Positions 23,141 through 33,369 of a DNA stretch of 64,000 bases are shown here, piece after piece. Source of the DNA: Toxonevra muliebris (taxonomy: Eukaryota > Arthropoda > Insecta > Diptera > Pallopteridae). The translations under genes were made by a program, and so were the position numbers. The notes under the pieces are model-generated. The model searched no databases, had not been told where the DNA came from, and worked only from the letters and a program-made list of their open reading frames with translations. Position 1 is the stretch's first letter, and each line of letters begins with the position of its first letter. The stretch is from the NCBI GenBank assembly GCA_963691655.1, contig OY829328.1, positions 9,762,204 to 9,826,203 on the forward strand, given 5' to 3'.

Positions 23141-23174
23141 TGGGAAAAAGATACAGCGATTCCACTCTTCGATC

Positions 23175-24970
23175 TAACTACTTCTAAACCTACCACACCC
23201 TTTAAGGGCAAACAATTAGCTAATCAAAAAATATAGCTATATACCAAATTTATAGCGTGTAAAATAATAAAAGAAAAAAGTACAAATATCTAAGTTAAAT
23301 TAAAAAAAAAAATAATAAATAAAATTCTAACCTAAATGACAACAACATTGTACATATGAATGTATTTAAACAAATGCCAAGGATATACAAAACCAAACCA
23401 AAACAGCATGCACAAAAAGAAAAATTAGAATAAATACTAATGTTAAAATAGCTGAAAATGCCACAACAGTGAGCACACCACCACTACCAATTGAAATAAG
23501 TATTCGAAAAAAAACTGCCATCCAACAATGTGATAAAAAGTGATGCAACCTACACAAACCAACAAAAAAAAAAAAAAAAAAAAGAACGAGCTAAAATTCA
23601 AGTGAATTTTCAGAGTTTTCACAGGCATGTAATTTTGCTGCATGTTGCATAAATGCCAATTTGTGCCGGTGTGCAACACTAGGTATTTCTTTTTTTTGTT
23701 TTTGGTTTCGTTTTTATTTTTGCGAAATATATCAACACCACAAATTACCTGCATGCACACATACTTACACATTTGTGAATGTGTATGCATGCAGGTGGTG
23801 GGTGGTGGCAAGGTGGCAAACCAAAGTTGTCATTAACATGCAACAAAAATATATTTTGTGAAATGGTAGTTCTCATTTTACTTTTTACCGGAATTAATAT
23901 AAAACCTTAATAATTTAGCTGCATTTTCAAAATACATATACTTAAAATAATAATTTTGGTTTTAAGTAGCTGCCATCTTTCTTTTTTTAGAAAAATAAAA
24001 AAAAAACAACTTTTTTTTAATTTTCTATGAATTCGTAATGCGGAACCTTCAATTTGCTTATATTATTTTCAGCATTCCTGTTTGTATTTGCTCATTTCAT
24101 ACATTAGAACTGGCATAAATTCACACAAGTGAATATATTTATGAGAAAAATTTATTTTCAAATTATAATTGAACTTTGGTGCCCCACTGTAAAGGGCGTA
24201 CATAAAATAAACATGCATCACTTGTATGCATTTTATTACTAAAAATTATATACTGGTTATTTGATATATACAAATGAATGAAACATGCAATGTGTGTGCA
24301 TGAGAATTGCATCTGTTATTTGCTCCAATTTGGTAATGTGATCTGATCGAGTGGTATGAAAATACTGCTCGCTTTTTAAAATGTAGTTGAAGTTTTGTAC
24401 TTAAATACTATAATTTTATATACGTGCTTGCTTGTATTTGAATGCAAAAACTAAGTAAATGTATAGATAAGTGTAGAGATATATTAAATGAATTTAGGCT
24501 CTTAAAATAATTAATATATTGCTTACCTTCTATTTCAGAAAATGGTCGCAATAAAGCTGAAATTATTGTTGTATTACGTCCATCTAAAATCGAAAAGAAA
24601 TTGGTTGGTTTTATTGCCGAATAACATTGAAAGAAAGGAAGATACTTAGAAAACATTTAAAAAAACATTCCTAGACAACCTAACCGAGATTTCCAGAATT
24701 GAGATTGAGAGTTTAGCTAATTCCATAATCTCAGTGGTTGGCATTAAATCAGTGATGCGCATTACAAAGGACTTGAAAAAAGCTTTTGAGCTTCTCATAT
24801 AAAATACATTGAAAATTTTTCCTTCTGTTTCTCATAAACAGGGATATATTTGATTTTTTGTATTCGAAGTAATAACAAAAAAATAAAATACACGTATTTC
24901 TGGATTTTTATTTTTTTGATGTGTAAATATCAAACAAGTGGCTCTGAATAATCTCGGTGTCTAATATAGT
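23175..24970. other. Gene-free AT-rich gap between the two retrotransposons
   Basis: Contains poly-A runs (23301-23320, 23563-23583), T runs and an imperfect hairpin at 23747-23796 whose arms share ACCTGCATGCA. The frames at 23443-23861 come from this hairpin and T-runs and are not genes. A direct repeat (GTCTAATATA twice) is at 24959-24980. Confidence 0.5.
23747..23796. repeat. Imperfect hairpin
   Basis: ACCTGCATGCACACA on the left pairs with TGTATGCATGCAGGT on the right (one mismatch), with a loop of about 20 bp. Embedded in an ACACATAC-type simple-sequence stretch. Confidence 0.6.
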
Positions 24971-25029
24971 CTAATATAGAGCCACAGCAAAACGAATAAC
25001 GAGGCTAGCCAAACATGACAGAAGGATTT

Positions 25030-25893
25030 TCTACGAATTGCTTGCTACGGCTGCAGAAGATGCTGCTGGCTCGTACAACATGAAGGGACTCCATCAGATA
25101 ATTGGTACACTCATTCAGCACAAGCCCAGAACTAATCAGGTCATTCGAGACGGTAACGGTGAACTCGTAACGAACGATGCAGCTCAAATGAATCGATGGA
25201 GGGAGCATTTTGAGCAAATTTCCAACAACTCAGCAGCCACCATAGACCATTCCGATGAAGAAAACATCAACACGGCAACTGATGTGAGAATCTCGAGCAA
25301 CACACCCAGCAGAGCCGAAATAAAAGCAGCAATCCAAAAAATGAAACGAAACAAGGTTGCGGGTGAAGACGGTATTCAAGTCGAACTTCTGCTTGCTGAC
25401 ACCCACACAACTGCATAAATTCTACATCCGCACATTGTCGCACATTGGATGTGGAAATTGGAGGGAAATCACGCCACTAAATACAATCTACAAAATCACG
25501 AGCAAGAATCATCCAAGACAGCCTGCAACCCATCCAGCAGCTGCTACGCGACGAGCAGGCCGGTTTCCGCCCGCACAGAAGCTGTGTCGGTTCCTATTCG
25601 GTTCCTAGAATGGAGAACACCAATATATATGATTTTCGTCGATTTTAAGAAAGCATTCGACACCATTTTCCGCTCCGCAATATGGACTGCTTTGAGGAAG
25701 AAAGGCGTCCCCCAAAAAATTGTGCAACTCTACCACGATCCAGAGCTCACAGTCCTCCATATCGGCAACACCAACTCTCCGTTCAGAACAACATCAGGAG
25801 TGAAGCTAGGGTGCCCACTCTCCCCTCTCCTATTTGCAATAGTAATCGACCAAGTGATGCTCGATGTCGAATTGAGGAATAGTGGGATTAGAT
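25030..25893 (+). pseudogene. Reverse transcriptase 5' part, copy 2
   Basis: Reads LLATAAEDAAGSYNMKGLHQ, then MNRWREHFEQI, RAEIKAAIQKMKRNKVAGED (fingers), a shift near 25385, CGNWREITPLNTIYKI (normally NWRGITLLN), then IYMIFVDFKKAFDTI (palm motif A with its Asp), LRKKGVPQKIVQLYH and SGVKLGCPLSPLLFAIVI (normally GVKQGCxLSPxLF). A segment near 25400-25460 is missing or shifted. The frame runs directly into the MITE at 25894. Confidence 0.8.
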
Positions 25894-26014
25894 CAGCGGT
25901 GGCCACCTATACATACACAATGTGCGGTTAAGCACTCTTTCTATGGAAATTAGCTCTGTACGTGTGAAATTTCTTATGCTCATTTGCCTGCGTGCAAGGC
26001 TTTGGCCTACGCTG
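25894..26014. mobile_element. 121-bp hAT MITE inside the RT pseudogene
   Basis: It begins CAGCGGTGGCCA and ends TGGCCTACGCTG; the ends match as inverted repeats at 10 of 12 positions. An exact 8-bp duplication, GATTAGAT, flanks it at 25886-25893 and 26015-26022. Removing the element and one duplication copy restores a continuous reverse transcriptase frame across the junction (NSGIR to WTFSRKLNDF), independent proof of the boundaries. Confidence 0.92.
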
Positions 26015-26022
26015 GATTAGAT

Positions 26023-26430
26023 GGACATTTTCCCGGAAACTGAACGATTTCAACTATGTCGACAACATTTGTCTGCTGTCACACAGATTCTCCGACATTG
26101 AAGCTAAAACAGATCAACTGTTCGCTGCAGCTCGAAATGTCGGGTTAGAGATAAACACCAAGAAAACAAAGGCAATGAGAATTACGAACATCAGCAACAA
26201 CAACATCATCATTGGAGGACAAGCAGTGCAGTACGTGAATAGCTTCTGTTATCTCGGGAGCATAGTCTTAATCAATGGAGGAGCCGAAGAAGGTGCTGAA
26301 AGCAGATTGCGCAAAGCGAGATCAGCGTTTGGGCGGATTAATTAAGCGCATATGGAAAACCCCGCAGGTCTCAACAAAAACGAAACTGAGAATCTTCAAT
26401 GTATGCGTTAAATCAACACTGCTATATGGT
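26023..26430 (+). pseudogene. Reverse transcriptase 3' part, copy 2
   Basis: Continues the frame after the MITE: WTFSRKLNDFNYVDNICLLS, where YVDN replaces the catalytic YADD/FADD, then INTKKTKAMRI, GGQAVQYVNSFCYLGSI and RLRKARSAFGRIN, a stop at 26342, and, in a shifted frame, KTKLRIFNVCVKSTLLYG. The last piece corresponds to the usual LLYGSETW thumb segment, cut off by the next repeat. Loss of one catalytic Asp makes it inactive. Confidence 0.8.
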
Positions 26431-26572
26431 TTAGCGCTAAACAAGCGCTAGTCTCCTCAAGTGCTAGACACACAATGTTAAAATTTACATGGAACATATG
26501 TGCTTTTAGAGCACTTAAGTGTTTGCAATTAAGCACTTGTTTAGGGCTATTCTAGTGCTTTAATTTACCACT
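26431..26572. mobile_element. hAT-like fragment truncating the retrotransposon
   Basis: The right end read inward is CAGTGGTAAATTAAAGCAC, a hAT-type terminus. The interior repeats words such as AAGTGCTT, AAGCGCTAG and CTAAACAAG. The left end begins at the palindromic TTTAGCGCTAAA and lacks a matching terminus, and no target duplication is found. It lies exactly where the retrotransposon coding stops. Confidence 0.4.
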
Positions 26573-27598
26573 GGGTGCATACGTCATATACATACATTCA
26601 TGGAAAAATTATTTATTGGTGTTAAATGTATGGAAATCGACCATACAAGCAGAGAAGTCGCCGTAGCAGTGTTGCCAAATCTTGGATTTCAAAATCCAAT
26701 AGAATTTCTAAAAAAAAAACGTAAGTATATTTATTGTTATTCTATTTGAATATACACTTGTGGCACAAAAAATTAAATTTTTTCATGATATTTTATCTGA
26801 TTTTATCACCCTGCAGTAAAACAGCGAACTAGATACAAAAAATTCTAATTCTTTGGTTGGAAGTCACTAGTTTGGAGGCTAGAGCATAATTGAATGCAAA
26901 AATTCATCAATTGAAGCAAAATGATTTTTTTTTTTGATTCTTGAACTGGTGTATATTATGAAGACAAGTAGGTATATCATCTTCTTATTGTGTAATTTTT
27001 GTGCAAGTTGGACGCAAAAGTGTAAGAGAAGTTTTGAAAATTTAATAAAAGTGCAAAATAAAATAAAAGAGATGAGCAAAAGAAATTTAAAAAGACTCAT
27101 AAAAAAAGAAAAAGAAACTTATGTGAAAAGATTTAAAACCTATTTTAAGTGATGAAATTATCATCGCATATAATATTGATGGAAGTCATTTTAAAAAGAA
27201 CCTTCGTGAATACGAGTACGTGTTCAAAGCAATTACAGGTAATTTCTTATAGTTTTGAGTCTACCAATATAACTACGTACATATATAAATCCAATATTAA
27301 AGTAGATACTTATATTTTCAGATGCAATAAAAACATTGCCGACTTTGGGGTGTGCTGAAGAGCAGTTTCCTAAGACTTTACAGCTTCAGAAAAAACGTTA
27401 CTTTATAAAAATTTAGCAAAGCAAAGTAGATAGATGTGGAATCAGTCACTAACCCTTAAGAACTATTGAGTTCGCTAATTCAAAACTAGAACTTTTCACT
27501 GCAGGCACAAACCAATCTTCATGTATAAATGGTAATGAAATATAATAAATTTTTAAGTTTATAGAAGAATCGCCTGATTTTGAATTATGTACCTAAGC

Positions 27599-28252
27599 TA
27601 GGGTAGCCAGACGTACGGATTTGATCAGTAGGGGAGTGTACCCGGGTATAAAACACCCGATTTGGTTTAACCAGTGAAAATTTATGGCTCAAAAACAAAA
27701 CGCGTCTCATACCCGGGAACACTCCCTTACATGTCCTGATTTTTTTTTTAAATACTGATTTTTTGAAATCTATAAATCAATACGAAAATGTATTGATTTT
27801 TGGATTTTGTACTGATTTTGTACTGATTTTTTCAAATTCTTAACCTTAATGGTCTTAAAATCATTTTTGCAGTCTCACACTGTTTGTTTCTTTTTCTGAT
27901 TGTTCACAAAATAAAATATGTATGCAATATTTGGTTGAAGAAAAGCCGATTAACGTAAGTTTTCAAATGAGTAAAAGCATTTTGCTATTAATTGTATTTG
28001 ATTATTATCGCCAGCTCTCACAATTCTCTAAAAATGGGAAACTGATACGTAATCAACATTGTCTACTGACGAAGAAAAAATGTAAAATGAACACATAAAA
28101 TGGAACAAAAAGTTTCAGGACGTTTATATCACTATATTACATTGAAATTACTAGGTAATAAAAGCATAAAAACTGTCCTGATTTGTACTGATTTTCGCTG
28201 CTTTCCAACGTCTAATGTACTGATTTCGCGGTTCAAAAATCTGACTACCCTA
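27599..28252. mobile_element. hAT-type element, 654 bp, with a nested MITE
   Basis: It begins TAGGGTAGCCAGAC and ends ATCTGACTACCCTA (inverted ends match at 12 of 14). It is flanked by an exact 8-bp duplication, ACCTAAGC, at 27591-27598 and 28253-28260. Interior words such as CTGATTTTGTACTGATTTT and TCCTGATTTGTACTG recur near both ends as subterminal repeats. There is no coding capacity. The MITE at 27631-27727 lies 32 bp inside its left end. Confidence 0.85.
27631..27727. mobile_element. 97-bp TA-flanked MITE nested in the hAT element
   Basis: It begins GGGGAGTGTACCCGGGTAT; the other end read inward is AGGGAGTGTTCCCGGGTAT (two mismatches in 19). TA flanks both sides (27629-27630 and 27728-27729). 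Short and non-coding. It is younger than its hAT host. Confidence 0.8.
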
Positions 28253-28527
28253 ACCTAAGCATATAAATTAAATCAAATCCCTATGTATGCCTATACATGT
28301 GTGAGCTTGTGTATATGGCATTCAGTTGGGTTGTCTGTTTACACATAAAATCTCTTGCGTACCTTCAACGTATCCGTTGTTTTTTTTTTTTTGATTAAGT
28401 AGGCTAAAAATAAGAGGGGTTTCAAGTAATTTTGAATATTGTGCTATACTTTTAAAACTACCAATAATTACTCATTGCATCAGAATAAGAGAGATAGCAG
28501 CTATTATATATAATCCTCACAGTTTTA

Positions 28528-28640
28528 ACTAGTGTCCGACCGAATATTCGGTTTTACGGTTACGGTTTCGGCCAAAAATACGATTTCGGCTAAGCTTCGG
28601 TTTCGGCAAAAAATATGGCCGAAACCGAAACTTTATAAAT
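28528..28640. mobile_element. Terminal fragment of an unassigned repeat (CGGTTTCGG-rich)
   Basis: Begins near AGTGTCCGACCGAATATTCG and has repeated GGTTTCGGC words on the plus strand, then GGCCGAAACCGAAAC in the opposite sense, making an imperfect inverted repeat. This resembles one end of a dispersed insect DNA-transposon family. The opposite terminus was not found. Confidence 0.35.
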
Positions 28641-28920
28641 TTTACTGTAAATTGCATTTCAGTACGCAAAGGACTGTTTTTATTTTTAGCATATAACATA
28701 AAGTTATTCAATTTTGAATATTAAAATAAAAATGTGAATTTCATTTGTACCTATACCACAAAAAGGTTTTTTTTTTAGTGCCTTTAATATGTATTTTCTT
28801 TATTGTTAAAATAATATTTTTGTTATTTTATATATATACATATATAAGTATGTATATTACGGCGTACCAATTTGTATGGATGAATATTTTTTGGAGTACC
28901 GACAGAAGAGTTCCATATTC

Positions 28921-29073
28921 TATGACAAAAAAATGGAGCTTACCCCCGGTAAAATTCGTAGAAGTTAAAGTAATATTAAATGTGATTATCGATTTTTATT
29001 CAAACAACTACAGTACGTAGTACTGAAACTTCTTCGAATTTTACGGGGGGGTAGGATCCATTTTTTTGCCATA
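28921..29073. repeat. Fold-back repeat with ~46-bp arms
   Basis: 28921-28966 (TATGACAAAAAAATGGAGC ... CCCCCGGTAAAATTCGTAG) pairs with 29027-29073 (CTTCTTCGAATTTTACGG ... GGATCCATTTTTTTGCCATA), with a few mismatches and about 60 bp between. A smaller palindrome AGTACGTAGTACT-like core sits at 29012-29024. Probably a fold-back MITE. No clear TSD. Confidence 0.7.
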
Positions 29074-29194
29074 CTTTCTTCGGCAAAGTTGATCAGAATC
29101 AAATATAGAATTTTTCTGTCACGTACTTTTCAAGTTTTTTGAGTTTTAATTAAAAAAAAAAAATTAAAATGATTTGAATTTTGTTTTTAACATA

Positions 29195-29445
29195 TCTGTG
29201 GTCACAAGCAATAACAACACAACTCGAGTTTTGTCGAATTCGAGTTATTATCATAATTTTATTCTTCATATCCGTTTTCATATTGTGTCAGAATTTTATG
29301 ACCATCGGTTCTGTGGTTTACGAGATATATTAGGGCGGAAAAATTGCACAACTCAACCTGATTACTCTTAGCACTTGAACCTTTGAAGTGCTCTCCTGTA
29401 AAATACAAAAAACACACTTATGCTGTTATGCCTTGTGACCACAGA
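29195..29445. mobile_element. TA-flanked MITE, 251 bp
   Basis: Begins TCTGTGGTCACAAGCAATAA; the other end read inward is TCTGTGGTCACAAGGCATAA (two mismatches in 20, extending a few bases further). TA flanks both sides at 29193-29194 and 29446-29447. The interior has no recognisable coding. Tc1/mariner-type by TSD. Confidence 0.8.
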
Positions 29446-29679
29446 TATACACATATATTAAAAAGTTTCGGTTTAGTTTTAACTCATTGATATCCACATC
29501 TCAATATTGTTAGAATTGTTATTGTAATTTATTTCCCTATTTATATGTGTTTTTCCAGTGGAAGTGTAACTGTTATCCGTACACTTCCATCCCATAGCTC
29601 AACACAGATTTTTAATTTCGTTATGTTGTGCCCAAAAAACTTCCTTCTAATTTAAAATGATGAAAACGAGTTCACGTAT

Positions 29680-29699
29680 GTACATACTATAGTATGTAC
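29680..29699. repeat. Perfect 20-bp palindrome
   Basis: GTACATACTA followed by its exact reverse complement, no loop. Probably a by-product of the TACATA simple-sequence texture of this DNA. Confidence 0.6.
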
Positions 29700-31990
29700 G
29701 AGCAACAGCAACTACGACAAGAACTAAATCAAATTGGAAACTGCTTAAAATTTCAAAAGTGATATGCCACAAAAACGTTGTTTTCTCTTAACCATGGTCA
29801 ATAAAAATGTGGTTAAATCCATACACCATCAAGACACAACGCCAAGAAGGATGATGCCTGCAGTTGATTTTATTTGTGGTTAAATCAAATTTGCAATGCT
29901 TTCATAGTTTTAAGTTGTTGTTGTTGTTGTTTTTTTTGGCACGTCTTTTCAATATTTGTGATGCTCTGTTTTTTTTGTTTTGTTATTATAGTTATGGATG
30001 ATGATTATGTGTTTTGTGGTATAAATAAATAGTTTTTGAGACACACTTTAAAAAAAAAGGTACAAGCCCACAAGAAAAAAGATATAGCTAAAAATACAGC
30101 AACATTAAAAACGAAGTAAAAGAAACGGAAGAGGGAAAAGTAGAAATTTTCAAAATATTATTGACGGTAATTGCAAATGATTCTTTACATTGTGCTGTGC
30201 ACTACTCTATATACAAGATATAAGAACAGAAACACAAAATTGCAATATTACAGCAAATAAAAAAAAAATAAAAAATGAAAAAGATAGAAATAAAAACAAG
30301 CCACCAAGCGAAAGAATAATAACATGGCTTAAAGCTAAGTTAAGTGGTCAATTTGAAAATTTGGTTATAAGCGGATAGAGTAAGCAAAGGTAGAGTAAGA
30401 CAGTCAGCCAGTCAGTCAGCCAGCCAGTTTCGATAGAGCTTGCAGAGAGACCTGAACGGAAGTAAACGCAGAAAATGTAAACGAATTCACAGCAGCACAG
30501 CAGAATAAAACCGAAAGCCACTTCATTCTATCTCCATTCAGGTGACCCACTTTTATATAGCAAAACAGGCAGACAGACACAAAGGCCAACAAATTGACGG
30601 ACAGCCAGATAAACAGATAAACAGAAAACGGCAATACAGCAAGCACAATTCGACAATAAGGCAGACGTCGCAGATTTAAGCCAAAAAATAAAAAACCTTA
30701 AAAAAATATATGAAAGAGCACAAAAAATATACTTAGTTGTGGGTAAATGTTGTGCGGCAAGTTTCGCTTCAGTCCAGCGACTGAGCGGAGGAAAAGTGAG
30801 TGAGATTTTTGTGGTAGCAGCCTAAACTTTCTTGTTGTTGCGAATTCATGCGCTGAATTATGATGACGAATAGAAATCAATTTTTTTTTTTTTCAAATCA
30901 TTTTTTTTTTTATATGAATTTTTTCTGCTTCTATCATTTTCAATTCTTTTAGCATTTCTCTATGTTGTTTTGCTTGTTTTTTTGTTTTTTCCTGTGGCAT
31001 CATGATGAATTTTAATTTTTGTCCATAATATTTATTTGCTACTTTCGCAAAAATTGTTTGTTTTTTTTTTTTTTATTATTTGTATCTAGATTTCATTTTT
31101 ATTAAAATGCCGCAAGCAATTTGTAATTTTTTTCTTATTGAAATCAGCGCGCTTCTTTTTGCTTCTTTCTCTCTCTCTCTCTATCTTACCCCACACTTAC
31201 TCTCTTCCTCTATGGTACTACTACTTTCATTTATTCTCATTGTGTTAATGTCTTAATTAGACTAAGGAAAAAAAAGAGCGTAGTATGAAAAAAAAAAGAT
31301 TTTTCATTGATTGTGCCATTTATAAGCCAATTTGTCATGCCGAATTTTTGGCTTTATGTGCGTTTTTGTTAATTTGCGCACAATCATCAGTAAAAGTGAT
31401 ACTTATTTACTATTACCCGAAGCGAACACTGTATGCACATACCATTTAGAGTTCGTTCTTCTTTCTCTTCAATTTTGCATTAAACCATTAAATTCGAAAG
31501 TGTCACACCAATTAAATTTAATTACTCGAGCGAAATAAATATGTTTGGCAGTATATTTGCACTCAATTTTTCGAAATTTTAGAAAATCGCTAGAAACCTT
31601 TTGAACGTGCGGTTCGACATCTTTGTGTGTTTGTGTGTGTGTGTGTATAAGTGTGTGTTTGATGACTATGCTATGCACGTGATTTGAGTTAAATAAATTG
31701 CTGTTACTGTTACTGCTACTTTCTGTTGCCGCTACCAGCAATTGGTTAAATGTTGTCACCAATTTTATTACTACTATGTATATTGCTGCTTCCTTTGCTG
31801 TTGTTGTTTTTGTAACTTCTTACAGAAGTTGTGAAATGTTAACTTCAGATAAATGTTTCATTTATATGTTGATGTTAATTAGAAACTACTCAGAACTATG
31901 CTCTTCTACATATAAATTAACTTTTAATTATGTTTTTGAAAAATTGAGTATTGTTAGATGATTTCTAATACTTAATATGTATAACGATAT
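29700..31990. other. Gene-free low-complexity stretch
   Basis: Holds T and A homopolymers, a CAGTCAGCCAG run at 30400-30425, a CT run (31162-31182), GT runs at 31620-31660 and CTGTTACTG triplets near 31700. Open frames are low-complexity. No mobile-element ends were paired. Confidence 0.5.
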
Positions 31991-32154
31991 TTCTTTTAAA
32001 ATTTCAGAAAGACCAGTGAATCTTTCAGTGGGATGATGACCCTCGTGAAGATCGCCATATTTTCGACCGACAATACAAATGAGGTCTTGGTAAAGGCAAA
32101 ATAATGATTTAAGAACAAAGAAAACGTAGTTGATGAACTGAAAGAAAGTCAACA

Positions 32155-32298
32155 ATGAAAAATGAAAAGCTTTTACTCAAAGAAGCTGAGAGCGTATATA
32201 GGAATGAACTACAGAGAGCGGCGCTCAGATTAAATTTTACTGAGCAAAGAATATTAGGAACAAATACTAAAGAACAGTCTAAATCATGGTATCACTAA
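32155..32298 (+). pseudogene. Possible YqaJ-type recombinase fragment
   Basis: The plus strand reads KEAESVYRNELQRAALRLNF, then TEQRILGTNTKEQSKSWYH, then a stop, then SSNYRNLT. The pattern of Thr-x-x-Gln-Ser, Trp, and Arg-x-x-x-(Leu/Ile)-Thr resembles the N-terminal part of the YqaJ-like viral-recombinase nuclease domain often found in transposon-associated insect proteins. Upstream (32010-32100) another frame reads WDDDPREDRHIFDRQYK, possibly the same broken gene. Only this short region is recognisable, so the assignment is weak. Confidence 0.3.
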
Positions 32299-32841
32299 AG
32301 CTCTAATTATAGAAACTTAACGTAACTTAGCGAGGCATAGAGAACTGTCACAAAGAATTCTTTTTCATACATTTTGTATGTATCTGATTATAGAAACTTG
32401 ACAAAAGTTAAAGGAACATAGAAGTTTGTTGAATTTTGATTTCTTTGCTGCTGCGTTAAGAAGGTGCCCTGAATTAGAAAGTAAAAAAAAACTTTTCTTT
32501 ATAATTTTCTTTTTAGAAGAGAAAAAAATGAAGTGAACGCATTGAACTTCAAGGTATATTTATGTATATATTCTAAATATATAAAAAATTTGTTGGCAGT
32601 GAAATAATAAATTACAGCAGATTTATTAGTCTATTTCATGAGCGTCTTGCCGCTGCAATCTTCAATCGGTGGGAAAGACCCAGCTCGTAATTCTTGACTA
32701 AAACAAAAAACCGAATAAAATGTTTGTTATTTATTTTTGTTCTATGTGAACTAAAAAAAGGTAGAAAAAATCGTATAATTATAACTTTTCTCGATTAAAA
32801 AACCAAACAGTCTACGGTTTGGAAAAATAGTCTTTTGCTAA

Positions 32842-33109
32842 CCCTGGAAGGACATGCTTCGTCGAATCGACGACGCATGTTAATGTTTTACAATTTTTCT
32901 GTGTAAGTAAGTGTTGGTAAACATTGAACTTATAAATAAATGTTATTAATGTTTTATGTTATTGTTGTTTTTCTATATAGTAAATTAACCAAGTAATGGG
33001 AAATAATCAATTTTCAAAGTTATAGGTGTAGGAACTCTTTGAATAATGCCGTCGTCGTTTTGACGAAGCATGACCATTAGGTATAAAAAATATGAATGTA
33101 CTTCCAGGG
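32842..33109. mobile_element. piggyBac-type MITE, 268 bp
   Basis: Begins CCCTGGAAGGACATGCTTCG; the other end read inward is CCCTGGAAGTACATTC, with TCATGCTTCGTC and CGACGACG further in. Right flank is TTAA (33110-33113). Left flank is CTAA (32838-32841), one change from TTAA. TTAA target choice and CCC-starting ends are piggyBac traits. No transposase. The right arm carries an extra ~20 bp between the terminus and the CATGCTTCGTC block. Confidence 0.8.
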
Positions 33110-33321
33110 TTAAAATAAAAACACTTTAGGGTGCTATAACAATTATTTATTTAAATGGTCAACTTTAGTTCATTCCTAAAAGAAATTAATACTGAAGAAG
33201 AAAAATTTAAATCGGTTCAATAGGTCATTAGTTTTACAAGATTGACCAAAATAAAAACTGAAGAAAACGCACATCAAAAATTATGTATGCGCCAAGAATC
33301 TGAGCATAACCAACTACCGTT

Positions 33322-33359
33322 AGGTTAGGTTGGAGTGGCAGCCTTCTGCTTAAAAGCAC
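33322..33359 (-). mobile_element. 38-bp insertion with 9-bp target duplication
   Basis: The exact 9-mer ACTACCGTT occurs at 33313-33321 and 33360-33368. Between them is a 38-bp insert that begins AGGTTAGGTTGG. Read on the minus strand it ends CCAACCTAACCT, like the short tandem tail of some non-LTR retrotransposons. It is most simply an extremely 5'-truncated retrotransposon end; filler DNA at a repaired break is an alternative. Confidence 0.5.
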
Positions 33360-33369
33360 ACTACCGTTG

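Larger units (their letters stand above)
20940..23170 (+). mobile_element. Dead RTE/CR1-like non-LTR retrotransposon, copy 1
   Basis: An apurinic endonuclease-like domain (20945-21680) is followed by a reverse transcriptase domain (22130-23140) in the same orientation, in the usual single-ORF order of the craniofacial-development-protein-2-like endonuclease/reverse transcriptase elements common in insect genomes. The frame is broken by many stops and shifts. The 5' start and the 3' tail are not clear; recognisable coding stops by about 23170. The clade label (RTE-like) is from memory of the motifs and is tentative. Confidence 0.8.
24975..26430 (+). mobile_element. Dead RTE/CR1-like non-LTR retrotransposon, copy 2
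   Basis: A second, clearly different retrotransposon of the same broad group, truncated at its 5' end: no endonuclease domain is seen, and coding begins in the linker before the reverse transcriptase. The frame is preserved over long runs, so this copy looks younger than copy 1. It is interrupted at 25894-26014 by a hAT MITE. It ends abruptly after KTKLRIFNVCVKSTLLYG at about 26430, where another repeat begins. Confidence 0.8.

Noticed and set aside
23443..23861. Cluster of overlapping frames on both strands
   Set aside because: Mirror readings of a hairpin and poly-T/poly-A stretches.
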